From Hedera helix (lineage: Eukaryota; Streptophyta; Magnoliopsida; Apiales; Araliaceae), in the NCBI GenBank assembly GCA_947179155.2, contig OX359282.1:10701533-10765532 (forward strand): a DNA stretch of 64,000 nt, written 5' to 3'. The first letter of the stretch is position 1, and each line of letters begins with the position of its first letter. A model generated the notes under the pieces. It saw only the letters and a list, made by a program, of their open reading frames with translations, was not told the origin of the DNA and searched no databases. Positions 46,494 to 55,787 of this stretch are shown here, one piece after another. The position numbers and the translations under genes are program-made.

Positions 46494-46900
46494 ATGGCTC
46501 GAAAAACCACTAGAGGTGGTGGGAGGCGATGATAATGGTGGCACCACACAGGACATATGTTCGCTTTGTCATATAATTAGGTGATGGATGCGCTACGTTC
46601 TGTTTCTGGCATTCTTTTAGTTGGCAGTCGTGAGACTTTTATTGATTTTGACTTTACTCATTCGATTGTTGCGAATTATGTTGTTCGGCATCTTGGTGTC
46701 CCATCTCTATCCTTAGATTTTGCTATGTTTATTGCTACTCTTATGAAAATTTTTCTTATCTCTAATTTATTTTGAGGATATTCTATTAGATTTGAAAATA
46801 AGATTTGTGGGGCTAATTTTTTTGGTCGATGCATATGTACGACTTTGATATGATTTTTGGGATGGACTATCAGAGCTTAGGTTATGATTATGTAGATTGT
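46494..46900 (+). pseudogene. Gypsy gag start fused to protease remnant
   Basis: ATG at 46494 gives MARKTTRGGGRR and then a stop, the basic N-terminus usual for gypsy Gag. From 46581 the sequence is already protease-like: SGILLVGSRETF, then THSIVANYVVRHLGVPSLSL, and later MYDFDMIFGMDYQ, reached after a frameshift. The catalytic DSGAT box is destroyed (DFDFTHSI). All of the capsid and zinc-finger region is deleted, as are RT, RNase H and integrase. Confidence 0.8.
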
Positions 46901-47021
46901 CTTTAGTCTTGATCTGTGAGATATGGGTAAATCACTAGACAAACAAAGAAGTTTGTTTCGATTTGGTTCTCTGTTTGGCTGGTCTTGATTTTGACCAAAT
47001 GTTGGTCTGTTTTTGATTTAT

Positions 47022-47229
47022 AGATGATTTTGTTATTCAATTTCAGTTCTTATTTATGCACTTTTTATTTGTACTGGACATTTGACTCATGTTGTGTTTT
47101 TCTTCCTGTAGGTTTGCAAGGGGATTCAAGGGCAAGTGTGAAGAGAGTTTTCTTTTTTATTTTTACACCCTGCTTAGAGTTCTTTTGTACGTAGTCTCCA
47201 TTTCCACTAATCGAGAAGGGGGTATTACA
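47022..47229 (+). repeat. Truncated 3' LTR of deleted gypsy element
   Basis: Matches the end of the 5' LTR (40320-40416 joined to 46204-46313), and shows the uninterrupted 'cctgtaggtttgcaagggg' where the 5' LTR took the solo-LTR insertion. The first ~1.6 kb is missing. Confidence 0.85.
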
Positions 47230-47430
47230 ATCGCTACTAACCAAACCAAAAACGCGCTTAAGTTTTTTTTACTGACGGCCAATATATATCAATAGCGACG
47301 GTTATGACCGTCGCTAAAAAAAGTTCTATAGCGACAGTCGACTGCGACCGTCGCTATAGGCCTTAACAAAAGTCTATAACGACGGTCGATGACTGTCGCT
47401 ATAGGCCTTCTAATTATTAAAAAAAATATT
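47230..47430. repeat. CACTA-like subterminal repeats, right part
   Basis: Continues the motif set interrupted at 38735. Matches 59025-59290, including 'actgacggccaa' and paired TAGCGACGG/CCGTCGCTA words. Confidence 0.85.
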
Positions 47431-47842
47431 ATTAATAAAAAATTTATTCAACACACAATATAATATCTTGCAACAATCATAAATAAATTTAAATCATTTA
47501 AAATCATTTACATCACAATCACAACTGTTAAATACATCAAATTATAGTTAGCCAAAAGTAAACTAAAAACATTTCTAATCACATTTCAATGACCTCCAAT
47601 TTGGGAACAATACTCCCTTTTAACATGAACTCAGATGGTAAATTCTCAACTGTAAATATAAACATGAAGAAAGTAAGTTTATATATACAATTTAAAGTCT
47701 ATTAATCTTCTAAAATAGGACAATCATAATCAATTTCAATTGATTTAGTAAATGATAAAGTATATAACAAAATAATTTCTAAAACCATTTCTTAAGTAAA
47801 CAGGTTTGTATTAACGTTTCTTGTTCAACTATTTACCTTCAG

Positions 47843-47982
47843 AAAATAATATTCAGAATGAAATAAACAGGCAGACAAGGCATGAAACCCTTGAAGCATT
47901 CAGGGAAGAAAGAAAAAAGTCTACAGCAGAAGTTATTTCTGGTACATCTAGGAAACAAAGTAAAAATAAAAAGAAGGCCTAA
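47843..47982 (+). pseudogene. Unidentified captured terminal exon 1
   Basis: A good acceptor (atttaccttcag) is followed by an open frame of 46 codons ending in TAA. It is rich in charged residues: RQTRHETLEAFREERKKS, then SRKQSKNKKKA at the stop. Codon pattern and acceptor context look like a real last exon. I do not recognise the protein. It lies within the CACTA-like body, on the strand opposite to the sugar-transporter fragment. Confidence 0.45.
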
Positions 47983-48011
47983 TATGTTTTAAGATTGTTT
48001 GAACAACAAAC

Positions 48012-48081
48012 CTAAATATCGAGAACTGCTTCACCTGCGCGGGTTAGTTGAACTCTAGCTTCAGGTACTAAATTTTTGGCC
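48012..48081 (-). pseudogene. Unidentified exon-like fragment (minus)
   Basis: A short frame reads KAKNLVPEARVQLTRAGEAV and two more residues before a TAG. It looks coding but is too short to assign, and no clear acceptor was found. The stretch 48082-48640 has another possible minus-strand frame (48243-48428, e.g. ALNKLLYAKLVSKSVGVREG), equally unassigned. Confidence 0.3.
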
Positions 48082-48649
48082 TTGTGACACTACAGTGTAG
48101 CCATTAATTCTTAGCCTTCACACAGAGAGATTTAAGATAATACAATTGATTTCTTACATCAATTATGTGATAACCACTAAAACGAAACTAAAGTTGAGGT
48201 TATATAGATTAGTCTCTACCTCAAGTACCCATAGCTATCAGGCTACTGTAAGTCAAGAAAACAAGCAACTCCTTCCCTAACCCCAACAGACTTCGAAACG
48301 AGCTTAGCATATAGGAGCTTGTTCAAAGCATGCATAAAGACAAACCTCAATATAAAGATTACTTTATCTATGAGAAATAATATCCTGTAACACAATGAAG
48401 AGCTAGCATAAAGACGATTCAGAAACAAATGATTAATTACATGGGCATTTTAAAAGCTTAATTAACATGCATGACTAAAATATATTGAAATTTGACACTT
48501 TTTTGTACGTCTTGGTCAGTATGTGTGTTTCTTAACCTCTGTGGAATTAAGCATGTCAAAATTAGTGGAACAGAGAGATTTTAATTTATTTTTTTGCGTC
48601 TGTTCCTTCTTTTGTACTTCTTTTTCTTTTCATGCATTTGTTCATACAG

Positions 48650-48763
48650 GAAGAAAATATTCGAAAGAGAATGGAAGATTTAGTTATTGAACACATAAAC
48701 AAAAACATTACTGCAGCAACCCAAAAAAAACAAAAGACAATAAAAGTAGTTGAAGAGGAGTAA
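48650..48763 (+). pseudogene. Unidentified captured terminal exon 2
   Basis: Long pyrimidine tract and acceptor (catttgttcatacag), then 37 codons ending in TAA: EENIRKRMEDLVIEHINKN, ITAATQKKQKTIKVVEEE. It resembles the 47843-47982 exon in being a charged, alpha-helical C-terminus after a strong acceptor. Not recognised. Confidence 0.45.
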
Positions 48764-49402
48764 TAATATGAAATATTAGACTATTAATTAATAAGGTTGA
48801 CATTAAGCTACAACAACAAAGGAAAACTAACTACGTGCATCAATTATTTTATTTATGATGTTGAAAGTCTTACATACCATTGATAATTTATGTGAGAGAA
48901 TGACATAGTCCAGCTATATTTATATTAATTTATTATTTAATTATTTATTTTTCAACAACTACTACTCGACTGATTCAATTCTAATGTCAAGTATTATTTA
49001 TAGGAAGGAAGCTAGGCAGTTTGTTAAGGCCAAAACTCTTACTACATAAGAGTGAATAACACTACTAGTAGTAGTATATCATTGAATGACCAAAATAATG
49101 TCAGAACGAATCAATCTCCTTTACAAGTAAGATAAGAGGCATACGTAACTATGTTATTTGCGCTGTGGTGCAGCCTGCACACAATAAAATGAAAGCAGCC
49201 CACTGAATCTCGTTTAACCTGAAAGAAATTAATAAGTTAGCCACAGTGTTCATATAAATTCTCACAATACCTTCAAATTAAACGATAAAGTAAAGCACAT
49301 ACATGATAGAAAACTTACTTAAGAATAATTCGATATAGCACACTAGTGCTGATAATATTCAAATTCTTTAGTATCTGATAGTCCAAAACATCCACATACG
49401 CA

Positions 49403-51637
49403 TGTAGACACCAAAATTTTGCACTTCTCTACTAACCCTGACAGGAGGGCAAAATTGTGACTTGACCCGACATGCGAAAAGGAAGGTGGACCCCAACACG
49501 AAGCGACCCCAACGACTTACGGTCAAAGCCGCCACAACGAACAACGAGCATCAGGTTATTTGAGGCAAGGCAAACAGTTGATCCAGAAGAACCTGATTTG
49601 ATCATAAAAGACGACTAATGGCCACTACGCTTACGATGTTCAGGGGCCTCGCTCCCCGGTGAGCGAGCGGCTGCCCAGCTCGCCGGTGAGCTGGCGGGGG
49701 TGGAAATGGGGCAGCGCCCCCCTGGAAGCCAAACACAAAGAGCAATTTATACATCAGGTAACAGCCTTCCAAAATAATACCGCAGAAATTGGCGAATTAA
49801 GACCGCATCGCACAGAAATCGAGAAAAGCGAGCCGGACAGCCGCGGATGCACCTGCGGCCACCGACAAACGGGACAGTGCGCGGCTCGAGGGCGGCACAC
49901 GGCAGCCGAGGATTCGGCGCGGACGGCTAGTGAGCCCAGCCGCGGATGCACCTGCGGCCAGCCGCAGGTGCACCTGCGGCTGCCTGCGGAAGGCTATACA
50001 TTGCCATTTCCACCCGAGAGAGAAAGAGAGGAAGAAAGAAATAGATTTTAGAGAGAGAAAGAGCGCGGGAGGAGAGAGAAGAGGTCGGTTCTTGGTGAGC
50101 TTTGAGTGAAAAATTCATCTCCTCTTGCTAGTTTGTTGATTGTTCTTGTAGTGTTGTCCGATTCGTGAAATAAGAGGCTTTAATCGGCATTTTGCATGGT
50201 GAAAAGGGTGTGTTCTTGGGTTTTCCTTTTATTGTTTGTATTGTTAGCATAATGTTGTGATTGAGTTATTTGATGTAGTTGTTGTTATGATGATGATGAT
50301 GATCCGTGGATTAGGTGTTGTTAGCGAGGGTTCCATCGGAACGTAACTCCTCCTAACGCCCCGATGATATCCGTACGATGATATATCGTTCGTTATGGTA
50401 ATGAGTAGTTCGTAGTGTTGAGTTTGTGATATTTGAGTTATGTAATGTGATAGCGATGTTTAATCTTGTTAGATTGGGTTTAGTATTGGTTGTGCAGTGA
50501 TTTGGGTGACTGTGAGCCTAGGGAGGAGATCCTCGTGATCGAATCCCGATGATGGACGTTTTGGTATATGTAATCCTTGTATAGGGTCCCTTGCTGTGTA
50601 TTTGTAATATCGGGCCTTAAAGCGATACCAAATCATGATCGGGTTAAGGCCCCATAATAATAATAAAGTATGTGATTGTGGGTGTTTGGGGTTATTTAGA
50701 TGGCTCACATGCCCATGGATAGCCCCGACACATTTTGAGTGCTTGTTATGATTTACGACACCAAAATGGTTTTCCAAAATAAGGCAAATAATGAAGATTT
50801 TATAAAAAGGATCAAATTAGGATATTAGATTCACGAGATTTAAAGTTAAGAGTTTCGACGAACTTTGATTTCGGTTTGATGAAAAGGCTCCAATGGATTT
50901 TTGAAAAGTTCAAAAAATGATTTCGTAAATATAAATGAACGTTTTCGTTGAACTTTGTGCATAGGGTGAAAGAGTTCTAGAAGTTGCCTTCATTTTATTC
51001 AATTTGTCATTAGAGGGCAATGTATAGTCTCGATACCTATTTGACAAAAGTTCACAAACTAATTTCTGAAAACGACACCTAATAAAAACCCCCATCGCTT
51101 TCGAAATTAAAATCAATCTTTATTATAAAAAACAAAGCCTTGTCAATCGAGTGGAAGGACGTCTAAAAATGCTTTCCCGACAAACACATTTGCCATATAA
51201 GAAATCCAAGCAAAATTCACCAAAAACATTCACCTAAACATGCACGCACACACACGCAACTCACACGTTTTAGGATTTAAAAGGATAGGAAAACATCGAG
51301 ATTGCGGTAACCGTGTTTCACGGATGTCGGGGGGTGCCTAACACCTTCCCCTCGCTTAAGCAAGCCCCCGAACTCTATGAATCTCGGTTTGTGGACCAAT
51401 TAACTCGGAGTCACATATGAGCCAACGATTACGAAAACTAAATTTGGATGAGTTGGTACATCCATTTCACATATACCAACTGGCGACTCTGGTCAATTGG
51501 CTCATAAAGAAATCGATCTTTCAAAACCCGTCGACATTAAGCCGACCTTTTTCAAAATCACATTTAATTCAAAAGGCTAAAATTGAAAAGGGCTTTTAAT
51601 AATAAAAAACGAAACGACGAAAATCCCGGCGTCGACA
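49403..51637 (+). mobile_element. Solo LTR of family B in the transporter exon
   Basis: 2,235 bp from TGTAGACACC to GGCGTCGACA. The flanking 5-mers acgca (49398-49402) and acaca (51638-51642) are a target duplication with one change; removing the unit restores the transporter reading frame across the exon. It is GC-rich at 49640-50000 with palindromic repeats. The string TGGCGACTCTG, resembling a tRNA-Arg primer site, lies at 51481-51491 inside the unit. A second copy is at 61065 onward on the minus strand. Long frames at 49659-50118 overlap on both strands within the GC-rich part and are not taken as genes. Confidence 0.8.
49839..49980. repeat. GC-rich palindromic repeats in family B LTR
   Basis: Three related words: near-palindromes starting 49840 and 49938 (gccgcggatgcacctgcggc) and a perfect 20-bp palindrome at 49961-49980 (GCCGCAGGTGCACCTGCGGC). 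Confidence 0.9.
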
Positions 51638-51804
51638 ACACAAATATATAATATTGCCTAAATGTAGAATGTATCAGAATGTAAGCTGACTGAAAGCATC
51701 AATACTAAAAACTTAAAACAAAGCGAACCTGGAGTAAATTCTTGACAAGGGAAAGTGCAGCAGGAATGGGGTAAATGCTAACTTCATCCAATGTTGTACT
51801 TAAC

Positions 51805-52321
51805 CTATTAAACACGGATTAAAAATGCAAGAGATGCAGGAATTAGAAAAGTTTTGCAAAGAACTAGGATTCAGTGAATAGATATATGAACAATTAATTG
51901 TTAGCATAAATTCACACTTTAAAGCCATTTTAAAAACAAATGGAAGCTAGCATAAACTCACTCTCTCTCAAGCAATTTCACAAACAATTAGTAGCAAAAG
52001 AAGTGCAACATGACTCCATGAGAGTACAAACTATAAAGGAAGTATCAGGCCTTTAAGTTCTTCAATTGACCTACTATTTTAAAATTTCTTTAATAAACTA
52101 GAAAAGCAAAGCATATAATTATAATATGCAAAAAAAAAATGGAATTTGGTCAGATGAAATCATAGCATGCAACTCCACCACGAATGCTACAAAAATCTAC
52201 ACTTGACCAATAAAATTAATGACATACTTAATGAATCCAAGAAAACGCAAAATTTTATGTGCAAGTGGAGTTATGCTTGGTAACTAATTATCACATAAAA
52301 GCCTTCATCTTTGGGACTAAG
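51805..52321. other. Intron-like stretch, nothing recognised
   Basis: AT-rich sequence upstream (minus strand) of the transporter exon. Probably captured intron; no exon or repeat recognised. Ends in ctaag, the left target duplication of the next LTR. Confidence 0.4.
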
Positions 52322-54993
52322 TGTAATGTCCTAGAATTTTCACGTCATTATTAATTAAATTTCTAATGAGTTAGTTTTATGAGATTATTTAAATCTTTTT
52401 GTGATTAATTAATTACGTAATTAAATGATTATGTGATTAATTGCTAGAGTTAATTAAAGAGAGTCACTAATAGTTTAATTAAATTAGTGAACAAACCCTA
52501 AGGTTTAATACCAAAGAAATTGATAGGTTGTACATTAATTAAATATTCAATTAAATTGAATATAATGAGTGAATTAAATTTGGTAAATTAATTAATATAA
52601 TTATTAATTGATGTGAACAATGTGAAATATTAATAATAATATTTCTTAGTCCATTTAGTAATTTAATACTAATGGGTTAGAGTATTTAATTATTTATTTA
52701 ATCTAATTATTTATTTAATCATTGATTGGATAATTAATGTGTAAATTATTAAATTAGCCCAACATGAATCAATTATTAGCCCAAGTGAAGAATAATAAAA
52801 CTTGGTAAACTAGTAGCCCAAATTGATTTAAAAAGAAGTCTAAAACCTAGCCCACTTGAAATTTAATGAGTAGTTGTTAATTATTTATTAGAAAGTGAGC
52901 ATGTGACATTTATTTTGGGACAAAAAATGCTCCATCAGCCATGCATAGTGAATTAAAGTGCAATACGAATATTTTATTTTTTTTTCATTTATTTTATAAA
53001 GGGTTGTTTGTTTGGTTTTTGTAGTACATGTACACCATCCCTCTTTTCACCTAATGTGTTTAGCTTGTCTAAGTATCATTGCTATCTTCATGATGGTATT
53101 TTTAATAGATATAAACTTTATATCTATCCTCATTGTAAGTATACTTACAACTCAGTAGCTTTTGTTAGTCATTCATCATCTTTTATTTCCAAGCTAAAGA
53201 AAGCTAGAGAGCATTTGAGAGTGCAAGAATATATTTGAGAGCAAAAAAACCAAGAGAAGGAGAAAGAGTTCTTGGTTTATGTCTTTAAGTTTCACAACTT
53301 ATTTTGGAAGAAAAAGGAAGATATCCATTAAAACAAGGTAATAGTTATTTTAAATCTAACTTTGTTTTTTTAAATTAAATAAATCATCATGTTAGTATAA
53401 ACATGTTAATATAGTTAGTAATGTGTATTAGTAATATTTATGTCATGCTTGAGTTTAATATGCTTGGTTTGTATGTTGGTATATTTTGTATGCTAAAAAC
53501 ATGTGTTTGGTAGTGTGTAAATAAGTCTCAAAACAATGACCAAAAATATTTTTTATAAAATTTAGATTTAATGTTCTAATATTATAGAACATTAAATCAT
53601 GAGAAAAACAAAGTTTAAATCACTCAAAATGGAGTTATACACAAAAAGTTATGATTTATAGTAGTTTATTTGGTGCAATAATTTTTATGAAAAAAGGTAT
53701 TAAATCATGAGAAATTAAATTTTCATGTTATAAATTGATATTAAGTGATTAGTAAATTTTTTGAATTTTTATTGAGTAGTTAAAGCTTACTTGAAGGTAT
53801 AATTTTTATTAAAGTTTGTATTACCGACACTGTAGACATTCTGCTTAGGAAAAAAAAGGGGTACTGGTCGTGCATTGCGCGCCAGCTTATTGGCCAATGG
53901 ACTTAGAGCCAAACGACGAAGTTTCGCGTAGGAAAAAGTTACTCCGCGCATTATGCGCGGAAGCCAATAGCGGGTTCTTCAAAATGTCACCATTTTGGGC
54001 CGTACCATGCGCGGGAGACCGCTTCCGGGGAAATTACAAGTTCCTTATCTCTAAACTCATTTCATTGAGCAAGTTATTTATTTAAGCTTGAATTATAATT
54101 CCAAGCATACTTTAAGTGGTTTAAATTACTTTACAATTATTCCACATCGATATTATTGTTATTCGCACTTGGTGCACTTGATCTTGTACAGTTTTTGACT
54201 TGTACCATATTTAATGTTCTACTGTTTAAAGAACTGTTCAAAGTAGGCCTAAGCCATTGTTCGGCTAGACATTTATGTTAAAGATTTTAAAAGCTATCCA
54301 AATCATTGAAGATGCAGATTCTTAGACTATTATGAACACCCCTTTATTATAGGGGAGTACCCTATATCTAATATCAGGTACGTAACACGAAAATTAAATG
54401 TTATGCATACACATATTGTACTGAGGTTAATCTCTTCGGGTACATATTTCTGGTAGTAACCATTGGATCAACCTGCTATTGACTCCGGAGGATGTTTATA
54501 GTTCATAGTCTATTTAACTATCTTGATTTTAAAAGTAAATCATTATTCCTGCTTATGTTATTCATATTGTTGAATTGTTTCAGTTATTCCCTTTCATTCA
54601 TGATATATTGTTTCTTTTGTTATTTAAACTTGTTGAGCAAACTACTTGTTCACCCTTGCTATATCATGAACCTTATTGCAGTGAAACCCGAGACTTCTGG
54701 AAAGAAGAAGGGTAAGGGAAAGATGAAGTGATAGACTTCAAGAGACAGTCTTTAGTTTATTCGTCTAGCTAAAATTACTTGTTTTGTGATGTAAACCCTA
54801 AGTACTTTATTAAGGGTATTTATGTACTTTTGTGTAAGGTTATCGTATCTTGTGACTAGTAACACCTTTTGAATGAACAACATATGTTTATTATTCCGCA
54901 TTTAGTTATTGTATGTTGTTTAGAGGTGGATGTTTGTATTGAATCGTGATGACCGGATCCGAGTAATTGAGACCCGAATTTGGGGGCGTCACA
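52322..54993 (+). mobile_element. Tekay-type solo LTR
   Basis: 2,672 bp, TGTAATGTCCTAG ... TTTGGGGGCGTCACA. The flanking 5-mers ctaag (52317-52321) and ttaag (54994-54998) are a duplication with one change. GC-rich hairpin words (gcattgcgcg, cgcgcattatgcgcgg) occur at 53866-54030. It has lost any internal domain. ORFs inside it are short and not conserved. Confidence 0.85.
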
Positions 54994-55251
54994 TTAAGAC
55001 CCAACCAGAGCACTTCTTTTAGCTACTAGTGAAAACTCTTTCATGTACTCCTTAGCCAATAGGAAGAACCTATAATGCATAAAAAGAAAGAGAATAAGTA
55101 CTTAAATGGAAATTGCTATTATATATCTAAGCTAGGTTCCTTGGTTCAATAGCACTAAAAACTACCCTTTGGAAATATCAGTAGTCTTAGATGAATGTTG
55201 ATAAGAGTTGACTACAGATTTGTAGTTTGTGTCAATAGCTGTTGCAGATAT
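54994..55251 (-). pseudogene. Two unidentified exon-like fragments (minus)
   Basis: Exon-like piece 55162-55251 follows the acceptor ttttgttgtag and reads ISATAIDTNYKSVVNSYQHS, SKTTDISKG, stop. Piece 54994-55069 follows acceptor cattatag and reads FFLLAKEYMKEFSLVAKRSA, LVGS, then a stop at the LTR border. They lie upstream of the transporter exons on the same strand but do not resemble that family's N-terminus. Unassigned; they could be from another captured gene. Confidence 0.35.
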
Positions 55252-55787
55252 CTACAACAAAATTATCACTAAATTAAAAATGTGGCAAAGCATTTGAAGA
55301 ACTATTGAGTTTGTATATCTTGCATTTTTAGCAGCAAGAGTGCAATTACTATGTAAAATCATTAATTGTATGTCTTTATTTTTATCACAATGTGACACAA
55401 AAATCATCAATAAGCCGTAAATAATAATTCTAGAATATTTGCGAAACCACATTAAATGAGGGTACAATTAATTGTCTTGTTAACTAATTTCACAACGTAG
55501 TTAACTAAAAGGAAAAGAAGTTATCTTCTACCGAAAAAGGAAAATCTTTAGTCACCATTTCCATTAATTTTAAGAGGGCAATAGAGTGGATTCAATAAAA
55601 TATCCTTATTCCGCTACACACTGGTTCTTTATTTCCATTATATATCTAGATTTTCAAAAAAAAAAAAATTGAAAATCATGTATACACTTCCAACTATAAG
55701 TAAATTAATCCCGAAAAAAATCGAGAATAATATTTATTGAATAATGAGACCATGAATTCGAGAAAGGCCAGCAATCATACTGGTGTG
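55252..55787. other. No recognisable feature
   Basis: AT-rich sequence with short A runs. It may be captured intron and the unseen right part of the CACTA-like body. No terminus, repeat or coding frame could be supported. Confidence 0.4.

Larger units (their letters stand above)
38736..47229 (+). mobile_element. Deleted Ty3/gypsy element inside the CACTA-like end
   Basis: Starts TATAATACCCGG (an original TG has become TA) and ends GGGGGTATTACA, with the 5-bp duplication ATCGC at 38731-38735 and 47230-47234. It has a long 5' LTR (to 46313), a primer site, about 700 bp of internal sequence and a truncated 3' LTR. Gag after its first codons and nearly all of pol are missing, so it is non-autonomous. 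A Tekay-type solo LTR is nested in its 5' LTR. Confidence 0.85.
49158..51804 (-). pseudogene. Nucleotide-sugar (CMP-sialate-like) transporter fragment, three exons
   Basis: Minus strand. Exon at 51729-51804: STTLDEVSIYPIPAALSLVK, NLLQ. Next exon, split by the LTR at 49403-51637: right piece 51638-51656, left piece 49319-49402, reading YYIF then AYVDVLDYQILKNLNIISTS, VLYRIIL, ending in a clean donor (AA|gtaagt). Third exon 49158-49218 after acceptor tttcag: LNEIQWAAFILLCAGCTTAQ. These are consecutive membrane segments of plant Golgi CMP-sialate/UDP-galactose-type nucleotide-sugar transporters. Intron phases join correctly. The acceptor before YYIF reads AA instead of AG. The N- and C-terminal exons were not found. 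Introns are kept, so capture was at DNA level. Clearly not functional. Confidence 0.82.
38548..55787. mobile_element. CACTA-like transposon with captured gene fragments; right end not found
   Basis: Starts CACGACTAGAAAT, a one-base variant of a CACTACTAGAAAT-type terminus. Subterminal inverted motifs of the form TAGCGACGGTC...GACCGTCGCTA follow (38548-38735, continued at 47230-47430). The same terminal region occurs uninterrupted at 58857-59290, which proves that 38736-47229 is an insertion. Past the subterminal repeats come exon fragments on both strands. No transposase is visible. I could not locate the opposite terminus, so the right limit is only where exon-like sequence gives way to a gypsy remnant. 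Confidence 0.55.

Noticed and set aside
46581..46775. 64-codon ORF considered as a stand-alone gene
   Set aside because: It is the gypsy protease region of the deleted element between primer site and 3' LTR, with its active site lost.
49060..49080. 'cactactagtagtag' as the right terminus of the first CACTA-like element
   Set aside because: It lacks the expected inverted TTTCTAG sequence and subterminal repeats, and transporter exons continue beyond it.
49659..50118. 130-codon frame and its antisense partners in the family B LTR
   Set aside because: Compositional artefact of palindromic GC-rich sequence, absent as an open frame from the second copy.
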